NCBI RefSeq assembly: GCF_947507565.1
Contig: NC_089179.1
Location: 744,001-808,000 of the forward strand
Reading direction: 5' to 3'
Origin: Oscarella lobularis
Lineage: Eukaryota > Porifera > Homoscleromorpha > Homosclerophorida > Oscarellidae
DNA length: 64,000 nt
Below, piece after piece: positions 47,701 to 59,472 of the stretch. The notes under the pieces were generated by a model. It did not search any database, was not told where the DNA came from, and was given only the letters and a program-made list of their open reading frames with translations. Position 1 is the first letter of the stretch, and the number at the start of each line of letters is the position of its first letter. A program made the translations under genes and the position numbers.

Positions 47701-49447
47701 GCCGGAGGTGCTGCGGAAGTTGCTCGCCGTCATTGACGAACATAAGAGACAATCGTCGTCTTCTCCGACGACGGCGGCGGCGGCGGCGACGACGGCGACG
47801 ATGACGACGACGAGTCGACTTCGTCTACAAAGTCCCGACGTTTCTCAACCAATGGAATCGTCGCAACAGCCTTATACGATACCGCTTCAGCACGCTCGCA
47901 TACAGCTTCCGCCTGACGTGCCGATAGCGGCGGCGGCGGCGGCGTCTCAGCATCAGACGATCGCCTCGTTGCGACAGACATCAAATCCGAAGCAGCCGGT
48001 TTCAAAATCAATTTTCACATCTTCGTCGTCCGGTCGATCCAGCGCATCTGGTCCATCACCTGTGCGTCGCTTTTTTTTGGGCCTGTTATGTGTACTAGTA
48101 TAGTTTCTCTCCTTTCCTCCTTCTTCGCCTAGGTTACCAGTGTTTCGCCGTTTCACAGTCGCGTTCTTCTCATGGCCGCGCAGGCGAGCGGACTGACGCC
48201 GAATTTGAGACCGCTCACCGTCGCGTCGTCGTCGTCGTCGTCGTCAACGACGGAAATCGCGCCCGTCATGACGTTTACCGGCGGGTCTTCGTTAATGCCG
48301 GCGGTGGCGGCGGCGGCGGCGGCAGCGTCCGCTTCTCAAGAGTTTCAGCCCGCGAAAGGCTCGTCGGGTCAAATAAAGACAGAGAAGTCGCCGCGTCGAC
48401 ACGAGTACAAGGTGGGATAGAGAGCAGAGCGCCAATTGACTTCGTTTGATGCGCGCCTGTAGGAACACCGGCGCCAGTCGCACATATCTGCTGAGCAGAA
48501 ACGTCGGGGTAATATCAAGGTGACGCTGCGCGATGCGTGTGTGTTTTGAGAGAAGACGAGTTATTTGCAGCTTGGTTTTGAGCATTTGCATCAATTACTG
48601 CCCAGCATCAAGAGCCTTCCGTTGAATAAAGTGAGCAAGGCTTCTTTGCTGCACCGAGGTAAAACAGTAGAACGTTAGTACTCTACCCCTTTTGCACCTA
48701 AGTATGCATTGTACGCAAGGTGCCGACTACGTGCTCCAATTGCAGAAAGAACGCACTGCTATGGAAACCGAACAGCAGACGTTACGGCGGGAAATAGACA
48801 ACCTGAACGAAATGATTAGGTATTTCCTGTCGATATTGATAACGCCAACTGGTTTGCATTATTGTATCAACTAAGCATTTGCCAAGATCAACTTCCTGCC
48901 ACCGGAGTGACAGTCTCGCGACAGGTATTGAATACGTAGAGTGATGCATATGCCTTTATCATTTCCTTTATTGTGTTTTTGTTTTGTTTTGAATAGCGTG
49001 TTGCTGAAATGCAACAGATGTTTGAACAGTACGTACAGGAGCAGACATCAAAGAATTTCAAGTTTTGGATTGTACGTAAAAGTAACGTCTCCCTCCCCCT
49101 TCATTACTAACGTTTCCCTGCCTTCCTCCCTCCCTCTCGTATTATGCACAGTTCAGCGTTATAATTCGTCCCCTTTTCATGACTTTCAACGTTTCTGTTT
49201 CAACGACGAATATGGAAGAGTTCTGTCGAACTGTGCTCTCTTGGCTGGAACAGAACTGTTCTTTGCCTAATCTCAGACCCTGTGAGAACTCTTCTTTACA
49301 TACTTTTTCTCTCCAAAAACTGACTCTCGATTTTTCGCAGCTGTTTTAGAGTCGCTACGTGAACTAAGCACTACGACGTCAATACTGTCCGATCCCGCCA
49401 GTCTGCCTGAAGCTGCTGTTGAGATGGCGGGTAGCAGGCCGTTGTAG
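44709..49447 (+). CDS. MLXIP: Mondo (MondoA/ChREBP) bHLH-ZIP glucose-responsive factor
   Basis: Mondo pairs with Mlx and activates genes in response to glucose-6-phosphate. N-terminal Mondo conserved regions are present: GLVHPQWKHWKN, RLRLNNGIWRSWHLQY, FCQFVTPRLD, VMEGKYWRRKREAV and EYRKWRLFHVDK. Next come SSDVIQPRLDPLNPNFDDLL, a long Gln/His/Ser/Pro-rich exon (about 46500-48064), the bHLH HISAEQKRRGNIKLGFEHLH with KVSKASLLHRGADYVLQLQ, the zipper, and the C-terminal dimerisation and cytoplasmic-localisation region KFWIFSVIIRPLF to SRPL (TAG 49445-49447). Intron 1 (44864-44918, 55 bp) uses a GC donor. It may be the single invertebrate counterpart of MLXIP and MLXIPL. A few exons between 45.4 and 46.4 kb are short and not all joins were proved. 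Confidence 0.9.
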
Positions 49448-50621
49448 TCTAATGCACGCACGCACAAAAGCCTGTAGTTCTATCTTTCACGACGGTAGTC
49501 ACGCGGTGCCACGTACGAAAGTTATATCCGACAATTCAAAATTTATACGCATGCGACAACTTGAAGTTGCTCTTCTCTTGCAGTCACGATCGTAAAAATG
49601 TTTATAAATGCCTAATGATGCCAAGTTTGGCAACCATCGCTTCCTGCCTGGAAGTTAGTATCATGCCTTTTGTGCGTGCGTAGTGCGTTTATGTTTAGGG
49701 ACAAAGCGGGCCGCGTCACTCTTTTGCGACGATTATATACCAGTTCCAGTTCCGTCGAATTAGAAACCCCGTTTGAACCGGTTTTTGACTTCCGCTCCGA
49801 CAGCTGGAACTTGAACGATCGACGCTGCCAGACGTGTGTGTGTGTGTGTGTTTCCGACCGAACTGAAAAGTTCCCAAGGGGCTACACTCGTCCTATCCAA
49901 GTTTCGCGTAACGCAACGTCCTCACTCGTCACCGCGAAACGACCCGGCGGGGGGTGTCGGATCAGCTCCGGCCGTCAGGGTGCGACTTTTCCCTCTTTCT
50001 CATACGGTAAGCGGAAGGGGTTTTCCGTGAAAAAAATCGCGTCAGAGTTAGAGTTACAGCAGCAACTCTGTTTACTTTCGTCTTCGTAATGTTTCGCCCC
50101 ACGTAGTGGGGGGCTGTATATAAACAGCTGTGGTGTAAATGAGAAGAGAACAAAGGGGCCTCACAAGGGCGGCGCCGCCGCGAGGCTTATCTCGCGTCGC
50201 GATCTTTCTTATTCAAACAACGTTCCGCGGATGCCACGCCTTAGAGCATTCTTCCTTATATGGAGCGAGCTAACGAACGGTTTCGAGATAACGTTGAGTA
50301 GATTGCCAGATCGCAACGATAACAATGTGGGGGGTAGACTTTCGGACTCTTTCGCTAGAGCCTAAATGCTGTTCTTAGGAGCCGCACCGCCGCGCTTTGT
50401 CGTTACAAAACGTGTCGCGAAGTTAGAAAAGGACGTGCTCTCACGGGTGGTCTCCTCATTTTTGTCTAACGTCATTGGATTGCGTCACGCGACACCAAAA
50501 CTGTGCCGCCGCCGATAATTTAGACAACCCCTGCGCTTCGCCAGCGTGCCGCACTGAAACCGACAATCTACATTCCCGCCACCCAGCGCGCACACCTCGG
50601 CCCATAAGTGAGAGATAAACG
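49448..50621. other. Intergenic region, probable promoter of the PHD-MYND gene
   Basis: About 1.2 kb with no convincing coding exon; open frames at 49670-50089 and 50456-50734 lack recognisable domains. A (TG)n run lies at 49834-49852. TCTATATAAACAG-like sequence near 50115-50127 (CTGTATATAAACAG) could act as a TATA element. Confidence 0.45.
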
Positions 50622-53600
50622 TTGGAAATGGCGACTCGGTTGGGTCCGCCCATGGCCGTCACCGCGTCAGCCTCGACGACAGCGAACGAGCAGCACGATT
50701 TCAGATTCGCATGCAATGACGTTGTTCTCGTCAAGTGGGACGACGGGAAGCTCTACTACGCCAAAATAAAGCGGATCGATCGAAAAACGAAGAAGTGTAT
50801 GATCTTATTTGACGACTTGTCGCGCGGAGAAGCGCACTTCTCGCAGATTCATAGCGGTAAGGAGAAACGAGGAACGCGTCACCGCCCCGTCGCGCGTGGG
50901 ACTCGCCCTTCCTTCTTCGTACTAAAGGCTATAACGCGTTGTGCAGTGACCGAAACGACTACGGAGATCGTCTGCATCGTCTGCAAAGGAGAAGCATCCG
51001 AAGCACCGGACGAAATTGTCCTGTGCGACAAGTGTGGAGTCGGTGAGCTACACTATAGAGGAAGGGGGCCCCTCTAACGACGCGCGTACTTTACGCTTTC
51101 GAGTGCACTGTACACTACGAGACGTGTGTGCGCGCGCGCGCGCGCGTTTGATCGATCGCTTGTCCCTTTCTCATCGTTCGCGCTCTCTCACTCCGTCCGT
51201 TCGTCCGCACAGGGTACCATCAGCGGTGCCACTCGCCCAACATTCCCGACACAGCGCTGAAGGAAGACGAGCCGTGGGAGTGCACCTATTGCCTACGAAC
51301 CGTACCCAATCCGCACGTCTACGAGTCGATGAATCCCTTCGTCGAGTCGCAGCGTCGCGGCTTCCGCGAATCACCTCCGCCGCCGCCACCGAAGAAGCGA
51401 AGAATACTTAGCAGCAACGTAAGCGCGCTTTTTTTCTCTAGCGATACCAGAGAAGGGAACTATGTCTTGTTTTTTTGTACCTACACCGCCCTCTTTGCAC
51501 GTAGGCGACCGTTTGGTCGAAACACGCCAAGGGGCAGGCGCCAAGCGGAAGAGACGCTCATTCCGTCTTCGCGTCCTATCGGGGGCCCCGAACGGGAACG
51601 AAGCCGGACGGCGAACGAATGCTTTTTGCGAGTTTCTCGTCGCCGCCGAATGCACTTCCGGCGTCAACGCGTTCGGGAAGCGAAAGTTCGGCGATGGGTG
51701 ACGAAGGCGAGACCCCTTTCGAGGCGTCGAGTCACCGCGCTGCCTTCGCGTCATCAGATTGGGAGATGAGACGCGAACGCGAACGCGAACGCATTTCGGA
51801 ACAGGAAAAAATCGTCGAAATTGGATCTCCGACGAAAAGGACAATAGAAAGCGAATCGTCGAATACGGACAAGGAAGGAGGGCAGCACACGTCTCATCAG
51901 AAATTCAATTTTCTGTCATCGGCAACGGGAGCTTCCGGGCGGGATTCATTAGGAGGGGGAGAAAGTCACAATCCGTCACCGAACAGTAGTAATAACTCCA
52001 ACAAAATCAAACGAATGAGAACCGCAGCCGCCACAGCTGCAACAGCTTCGACTGCGACGGCGAACAAATACGTTCCACGCACACGCACGCCGAATCGCGC
52101 CACGGGACGAATAAGCGTTTTCATGAAACGCCGACTCCAAAAGACGGGCAGTTTGAAAGCGGGGTCGACTCCGTCGCGAAACGCTCCGATTATGGCGAGC
52201 AAAGCGCCGCGCGTCTTGCCTAAACTAAGACCGGATAATACGTACGATGCTTTTACGTCTAAGGAAGAAAATCAAGACTCCAGTCCGATTGCAAGCGGGG
52301 AAGGAGGGGAAACGAGCACGGGAGAAGAAAAGCGCGACGGGGAAGAGAGTCAGTCAGGGCGGAATGATATCGATTGCGATGACGGGCAGTCGACAGAGAA
52401 CAACACAACAGAGGAATTGGTAGTAGATGACATTGACGACGAGGATGGTACACCAGGTCTAAGTACAGCAGATGCCGATGCAGATAATGACGACAACAAC
52501 GAAGAAAACGAAGACGACGAATATCTGGATCGAATTCAAGGTTTGTCGGCGACAAACAGCTTGGACAACATCAGAGTCGAAGAATCAGAATCAGGCGCCA
52601 ACTTACCTGTGGATGATTACTACGACACTTTGAAGTCTACGAAGACGAGAACGAAGTCAGCTGATGGTGTCGGTGAAGGATTGCCGAGCGGCGCTCCACC
52701 CCATTCTCTGGCGACTCTCGCTGATTCGCCGACGTCGTCTACGTCATCCGTGACGACGACGTCATCGGCGACGGCACCTGTAGGTGGCGGTGCGAACGCG
52801 GGCTCGGGCTCCGGGAGGATAAAGATGATATCAGCGACGGCGACGTGGTGTCCCGAAAAGCCGCTCACGTTGGAGATGTTGAAGCGGATGAACGAGGATC
52901 AGAAACAATGGAGTCCCGACAGCGAGATGACCGGCGGTGGAAAGAAGTCTCAGTCTCAGCTGCCGGAGATTCCCGCGCTTTCGCGAACGGCGCGAAATAG
53001 CGCGGCGGCGGCGGCGGCGAGCGCGGGAGAAAGCGACGGCGCTCGAAGAACGATTACGACGGCAATTGGTGGCGGATCGCGGTAAGCGTAACGGGACTAA
53101 GTATTACGTTCGTGTCTAACCCCATACGAAAATTTCCCCGTCGCGAACTCGGCGTCACGAACTGATAAAAAGGTGCGCCTCCGCGTGTCTTGTCTGCTAA
53201 TTCGATTAGATCGTGCACGCGTCTTCTGCTCTTTTACCATATATGGTGGCGCAAGCTCCTTTTCTCCTGAGGGCGGGCTTCGCCACTCAATGGGGCTCAA
53301 AGACTGCTAATGAACTAGTAAAGGCGGGGTCATCCGCTAATGCAATTGTTTGTGGGGAGATCTTATCTTTGCGCGCGCGATGCTATCGCTAAGTGTGCGT
53401 ACGTACAATTGTTTTCTGTTGTCCACAGGGCGGCAGCGGCGGCGGCGGCGGCGTCGAAAGTTGGCGGCGGCGCTGCCTCTTCGGCTCCGGTACATACGCG
53501 TCTAAACAACCTATGGTAAAAATAGCCTTGCCCTTTCTCTATTAGTGGGATGCCGACCTACGTTCGTTTGCGTCATCGCAGAGCCAAGCGGATTCCGAGG

Positions 53601-55340
53601 TACGGGACGATGCAAGCGCGCGATCGCGCTTCCTTTTAATTAATGCAACGAAATTTCAGATCGAGTTCCAGCGTGTGCGCAACAAACTGATGGAGAGTCG
53701 TAAGCGCAGACAGAACATCACTGGGAGCGGCGGCGGCGCCGCCGCCGCCGCCCGGCACGGCACGTCGACGAATTCAAAAGCGGCGACGGCGAACGTTGGT
53801 GGAGCCAAAGACAACATAGGAACCAAGCTGCAACAGCCGCCGTCGCATCAACGAGTTGACTCGTTGAAGAGAAAGTTGGGCGGTGGGATTATTGAATATT
53901 CTTCGCGTGAACTTCAAGAGCAGTCTCTCGAACAGGTAAAAAGAGTTTTGATATATTTTACACGTAATGTAATAAATCACGTGTCTGATATTGTTTATTG
54001 GTTTCTATAGTTATTCGCCGACGTTAATAAACGCATGCAAGCCGAATTTGACGGCAGCGGGAGTGGCAAGAGCGGGGTTTATTCTCGTACGCGAACCGGA
54101 AGTACAAGCAGCAATCGTAGCAGCAGCAAAGGGCCGGAGCCTGTTTTGCCTGTGTTGCCGTCGCAACCGCTGCAGCCGCCGCCGCCGCCGCCGTCGCTGC
54201 CGACGACAACGCAGCCACCGCCTCCAGCCAATATAACGCGTAACGGACGAAACGGCAGCAAGCGACGTCCGCTCGTCATTGCTCCCTCGACGTACGACAA
54301 GCGCTACGCTGACATGGATCAGCATCTTCTCCTATCTCAATTCAACGCCTGTTTTGCCAATTTCGACGTTTCGTCGCTTTCGTCTACCGTTTCCATGACA
54401 GCAGCGGCAACAACGACGACTACAGCGACTCCACCGCCGCCGGTAACAGTGTCGGCAGCCGTAACAACGGAACACCCAATCCCTCCTCGATCAAAGCCAC
54501 CGCCGCTGCCATCCTCACACTTGCTGACTTCTCATCATCGAACTTCGCCGTCCACCTCTGTTACTTACACGGGTGTCGCTCAGCGCATTCATCAGGCGGC
54601 CGGCGCGCCAACGGCCGCAGCTCACTATCATTCGCCTGCAACAGCGCCTCGAACGCCCGGGTCGCATCGAGCCTATCATCCTTCGTTTGAAGTTGTCGGC
54701 GTTTCATCGACTCTTCCAACGCAGCGTCCCGGCCAGTTGCCTCCGTCGCCGCCCCAGCATCAACAGCAGCCGCATCATCAAGCCGTCGTCACTCCTCCGA
54801 TGCCACCTGCATCCCACTCTCAGCGATCTTATCATCCGGATAAATACGAATCTCGCTACGCTGGCCACCATGTGGCTCCCGCTGCAACCGTTGCCGTACC
54901 CGGGCTTCCGCCGCAGCCCAGTCACGTACACGCTCCCCCTCCCCAGCAAGCACACCTTCAACAAGTTCCCGGGACGGGTTACGTGATGGCGGCAGCGGCG
55001 GGAAATGAACGCGTTCCCGTCATGGTGTCGTCGCCGCCCGGCGGACATTCGGTGCAAAGAAACTCCGCTTCCCAACCCGTTTCCATGGTGCCACCGCCGC
55101 CTCCGCCCGCAGCGAATCAGAGTCGAAGACGTCTGCCCGAACCTGGACCTCATTTCTGTCGGGTCTGTGCGAACGTGGCGGCCTATCTGTGCTCTGGTTG
55201 TCAGAGAGCCTGGTATTGTAGTCCTCAGTGTCAGGCAAGTGGAAGGAATGCCCTCTTTTGATTTTGCCTTTTGATTTTGTCTTTTCTTTCAGATGAATGA
55301 CTGGGCTTCTCATAGCAAGTTGTGTGATCACAACAAATAA
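50622..55340 (+). CDS. Large Tudor-PHD protein with C-terminal MYND finger
   Basis: One long gene with an unusual domain order. Exon 1 encodes a Tudor domain (NDVVLVKWDDGKLYYAKIKR, FDDLSRGEAHFSQIH). Exons 2-3 encode a PHD finger (CIVCKGEASEAPDEIVLCDK, GYHQRCHSPNIPD, WECTYC) with the C4HC3 ligands in place. The Tudor-PHD pair resembles the start of Polycomblike proteins (PHF1/MTF2/PHF19), but no second PHD or winged helix follows. A long Ser/Thr/Asp-rich region continues in frame from the SSN|ATVWSKHAKG junction through 53085, then QRVRNKLMESRKRRQ, Pro/Gln/His-rich sequence, and a C-terminal MYND finger (HFCRVCANVAAYLCSGCQ, WYCSPQCQ, MNDWASHSKLC) ending at TAA 55338-55340. Frame is kept across the joins I checked; an assembly of two genes is possible but I saw no internal promoter or stop. 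Confidence 0.72.
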
Positions 55341-55601
55341 GTACAGTAGTAGTTCGTTCTTACCCAAACTTTGCGAATTAGCAATTTTCCAAATGATGAC
55401 TACGCGCTAAGTCAGAAATCTACAAGACAGCATATTTTCCTCTTCTCTTTTTTTGTATTTACCCTTCTAGCACGCTAGTATAGTTTAACCGTAGACAGCC
55501 GTAGACTAATAATCGGTTTCCAAGTGGAACCTCCCGCGTTTGAAAGTTCTTAATAATTTAATTGATGCATTAACTTTTTTGCGCATGCTCATTGCTCAGG
55601 G
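55341..55601. other. Spacer before CFAP300
   Basis: 261 bp, AT-rich, containing the 3' region of the MYND gene and the CFAP300 5' flank. Nothing else was seen. Confidence 0.4.
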
Positions 55602-56390
55602 ATGGAGACGAGTAAGTTTTCGTTCCGCCTCTTGCCGAACAAATCGTTTCCGAGCATGGAATCGCGTGAGACGCGTTATCTGCTCGAAAAGTGGTACATG
55701 AAGGGTCGCATGAAGCTCGTCTCCTTCTTCTACGACCAGCATTTTCAGTCGTACGAGAAGGAGGCGTTCGCGCGCGACTTTTTCGCCAGTCCGTGCGTTC
55801 GCGAGCATTTCTTTCTCGTTCCGCACGGTGCCGACGATTCGTGGCGTCCCGTGCGATCGAACGTCGCTCGCATCGAAGTCGAAAACGTCGCCTGCACAAT
55901 CACAAGTATGTCTTTCTTTGATCGACTCAAAACCGAAGGGGTTATCCGGGAGTCCGGTTCGATACGGAAGTGTCTGGACGAGTATCGCGACGGCTTCCAG
56001 ATCGCCGACGAGCTGCGCCGAGTCCTACTCGTCGTCGATTCGGACAATTACGAGATTTTCGACGAAAGCGATCGTGACGAGTTCATTTTTCGCATTTTTC
56101 GACATTTTTGTCTCGGCGGCGCCGTGTGCCAGTACGAAGACGACGTCCAGCCTTATTTCGAGACGACGAAGAATTTCTATCACGATGTCGTGAGCGTTGC
56201 GAAAGACCCCGACACGAAAAAACTCTCCATCGTCAGTCGGGTTTTTCGAGTTGAATGCTATGGAGACGAAGGTGATTACGTGTTTCCTGGCAACGGTCCC
56301 CACGAGCAAAATATTTGCTATCTTATTGTTGATATGGTAAAGCGGCATGTGACCGCTTGGTACCACGATTTCGGTCAGGGAATAATGTAA
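55602..56390 (+). CDS. CFAP300: Cilia- and flagella-associated protein 300
   Basis: Intronless 262-codon gene, close to human CFAP300 (C11orf70, 267 aa), a cytoplasmic factor needed for dynein-arm assembly in motile cilia. Near-complete family match: FSFRLLPNKSFPSMESRET, LLEKWYMKGRMKL, ESGSIRKCLDEYRDGFQIAD, DELRRVLLVVDSDNYEIF, HFCLGGAVCQYEDDVQPY, FETTKNFYHDVVSVAKDP and the C-terminal VDMVKRHVTAWYHDFGQG. The ATG at 55602 fits the family start. Lack of introns in an otherwise intron-rich neighbourhood is notable. Confidence 0.94.
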   Translation: METSKFSFRLLPNKSFPSMESRETRYLLEKWYMKGRMKLVSFFYDQHFQSYEKEAFARDFFASPCVREHFFLVPHGADDSWRPVRSNVARIEVENVACTITSMSFFDRLKTEGVIRESGSIRKCLDEYRDGFQIADELRRVLLVVDSDNYEIFDESDRDEFIFRIFRHFCLGGAVCQYEDDVQPYFETTKNFYHDVVSVAKDPDTKKLSIVSRVFRVECYGDEGDYVFPGNGPHEQNICYLIVDMVKRHVTAWYHDFGQGIM

Positions 56391-56475
56391 AGTGCCACAT
56401 ACCATGCACACATACCGGTAGATCTATTCTGTGACGTGTCTTGCGCGCGCTACCGCCGGGCCGAATGAGTTTTTG

Positions 56476-59435
56476 ATGGAGGCCGAAGAAGTCTGTCTGC
56501 TCCGGCTCGTCGGCGTCCTAAGATTCCTCCATTCGTCAAGTGATCGCTACTTGCTTTGCGTGTGGCTGACGCGACATGGCAAGGTGAAGTGACAATCGAA
56601 AACGCGTTCGACGTTCGCCGCGGCGAACTTGGTTGTTCAGTCTTCTAAAAGATCGTTTTCGAGGCTGATTAAGAGCCTAACAGAATACAACGTGGCCTCG
56701 TCAGTTATTGAAAAACTCAAAGAAAGGCAAGTACTGATTGAGAGCCTAAGCTCAGCCTCATTCAAAAGAATTTGCTCAAACCTCATTTTAATTTAATTTA
56801 ATTTATTTATTTTGCAGTCTTACCGAGCTCGAGCAAACTGGAACGATTTGGCTGTTTGACGTTGCAGCGCAAGCCGAAAGCCTTTTGACAGACGAAACAA
56901 CGGAAGCCGACAGGGAGCGCTGTACCGTCTACAGAGCAAGTCCCGTTGGTATATAACAAAGCTCCCGCTTCGATTGTTCATTTTTGAACTATTTTGTCTC
57001 TACTATATAGGACAGCTTATTCGTCGTGGCGTTCTCAACTTTCGACGGCTCTCAGAGAGCCAGGTGTCCCAGTTATATGAATCGTTATTGAGATATTTGT
57101 CAAGGGACAGCGACGACGATGCCTTATCTGAGGAAAAGAGCGCGTTCGCCGAAAATTATCATGTCGAAGTGAATGCCTAATCGATGATTCAATTCGTTGT
57201 CCTCTTCACACTCCAATCTAGTTTCTCGAGCAATTGTATCGGAGAAATTACACCGGAGCTCTCTCGGCCCTTCACAGGTGTTTCAACTTCAAGCAGTTGT
57301 CGAAAAAAGACCCCAATCCGCGCTCTGTGGGTCACTCGTCGCAGGCAGCGCTCTGTCTAGCCATGTTTCATTATCAGTTTGGAGAGACGTAAGAAATCGT
57401 ACCCTTTCCGGCCGGCCTATTTCGGATCTTCCCCCTCCGCCTAGTGAACTGGCACTTCACTCGCTATCTGAATGTATAAGAATTGCTCACACCACCGAGG
57501 ATAAAGTCTGCCTTGAGCATGCCTTGGTTAGTAGTAGTGAAAACTCTGATGGGAGTCTATATCTTTTTTCTCAGGGTTGGCTTTACACGCTACCTGGCTC
57601 GGACTTTCGCGATAGTCAGGCTCTAATCGACACGTACATTCAACAGGCCAAAGAGCTGAAGTTGCCTGACGGCGAACTGCTTGGACTCTTGCGAAAATTT
57701 CACGACTGTATCCAAGAGCTCGACTGTCCGCCGTCCAAGTGCGCACGTCTGGGAAGATGGGCTTCGTTTGTGAAGTTTTTGCTTTAGACTATTTGCTCAA
57801 ATGGAGTCAAACGGCGACGAGGATAGCACTCGGTTTGCTCTTACCACTGGCATGACGTCGAGTGGCCTACTTTTACAAGGCGTTCTTTGGAATAAAATTG
57901 GACAACGGTAGGATTTGATGCACTGTGCCGGTGGCGCGCATTTATCGCTTTCTCTCTCTTTTTGCATAGGTTGTTGGCTTCTTTGCATAGTCAGATGTTG
58001 CTTAGAGCGGCTAAATCAATATCTTTTCTTTCGAGCGGTCCAACGACGACGTTGTCGCTACTTCAACAGCGGCTAAGTCCACAGAATGAATTTGTGTGCT
58101 TAGCTGCAGTTAGCTTAGCGTCTACGTTAGCTGATCAGGTACTGTATGTAGCCAGCAGTAGGGGTAGTCAGGTCACTGTTCCCTGCGTCTAGGGAGATTT
58201 TGATCTTGCAATGGAGCAGCTTCGTTATGCGGAGTCGGTATGTCCTGTTGGATCTCTTTATTATGAGGTATAAAAGTACTGGCGGTTGAGGGGGGGGGGG
58301 GGGGGGGGGGGGGGGATTCGCTTTTAGAAATCGGAATTTTCGCTTATATATACAGAAGTGGATGATATGCAAACAGATATTGAATTTCAACAAGGCCGTA
58401 TATCAAGAGGACTGGATACTGTGTGAGGAAGCTTTGCATAACATCAAAGTTCTCGACGTTTGGGAGGGAAGAATCAGGTAAACGAAAAGGAAAGTCAAGT
58501 GCAATTTAGCTAGCTACGCGATGGTCTACAGAAACGCTTTGTATTTACTAAGAAAAAAGGACTTTGTAGCGGCGCTAAAAAGTTCCCGTCGGCTTTGTGA
58601 AGAAACAAAGTACATTCAATACATCATACTTAGCTAGTGTCCTATCGAGAAGATCTTTTAGGGATTTGAAATCTGCTAAGGAATTGTTTGCCAGGTTTGG
58701 GACATACTGTATTGAACGTCCTTGGTTTCCTAAGCAAAATGCTTTAGAGCTCTGCTGATCGTTGCCGAAGCTTATCTCTCGTCAAATGAACCGAGCATTG
58801 CTTTTGATAAAGTTCAACTTTGTCTGGCTTTCTGCGAGAAGCATTTCTTGTGGAAGCTGAGGAGGCACGCTAAACTGTTGCTGGCCGAGATATTGGTACG
58901 CTTGACTCGATATTGCTGCATTGGAAAACGTTTTGAATCGGTTAGTTGGCTCTTGATCTTCCAACGAGAGCACTAGATTTGCTTAGGTCCACAATGATTG
59001 ACGTTCTGGCTCACGGTTTGTCAAATTCCGACTAAATAGTTGCCAAATGCGAATATAATGTTCTTTCAGGTTCTGTAGCGATGAAAGGAATGGCACGTTT
59101 TTTACTTGGTCAAGCTACGCTGTCTCGAGCGTCTGCTGATAGCGAAGACATCTCGAAGACAGGTATCTATGTGGCATAGCAACTGCGTTGATAAAATTGA
59201 TTTTTTTGCTAGTTTTGTCGTCGGTTGTTTCTTTACTAGAAGCAGCATTTTCTTCGTTCAAATTAGTACAGGCTTTGGTGTATATGAAACAAGTCCTTCA
59301 CCTGCAGGTACAGTACCTCCCAAAAATAGTTCCATTTCAGTTATTTTCTTTTGTAACTAGTTGCACGTATTACAGTTACTAAATCACAAAGAAGAATGCA
59401 TTCACTGTGCCAAAACGTTAAAAGAATTGATTTAA
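56476..59435 (+). CDS. ANAPC5: Anaphase-promoting complex subunit 5
   Basis: TPR-rich scaffold subunit of the APC/C ubiquitin ligase that drives mitotic exit. Exons read in order: MEAEEVCLLRLVGVLRFLHS; SLIKSLTEYN-type helix ending IEKLKE; SLTELEQTGTIWLFDVAAQA; LNFRRLSESQVSQLYESLLR; FLEQLYRRNYTGALSALHRC; SQAALCLAMFHYQFG; ELALHSLSECIRIAHTTEDK (the most conserved APC5 TPR); GWLYTLPGSDFRDSQ; EDWILCEEALHNIKVLD; ALYLLRKKDFVAAL; and a last exon ending LLNHKEECIHCAKTLKELI (TAA 59433-59435). Intron 56727-56817 has a GC donor. An intron near 58270-58352 holds a run of 26 G. The N-terminal part is more diverged than the TPR region. Confidence 0.86.
58290..58315 (+). repeat. Poly-G tract of 26
   Basis: Uninterrupted run of 26 G on the plus strand inside an ANAPC5 intron. 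It has the potential to form a G-quadruplex in DNA and in the pre-mRNA; exact length is likely to be error-prone. Confidence 0.95.
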
Positions 59436-59472
59436 ATATTGAATTCGGGAAATACATACGGGATGTCGAGAC

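Noticed and set aside
49670-50089. 139-codon plus-strand frame before the Tudor-PHD gene
   Set aside because: It contains a translated TG repeat (Cys-Val run) and no domain; more likely promoter or leader sequence.
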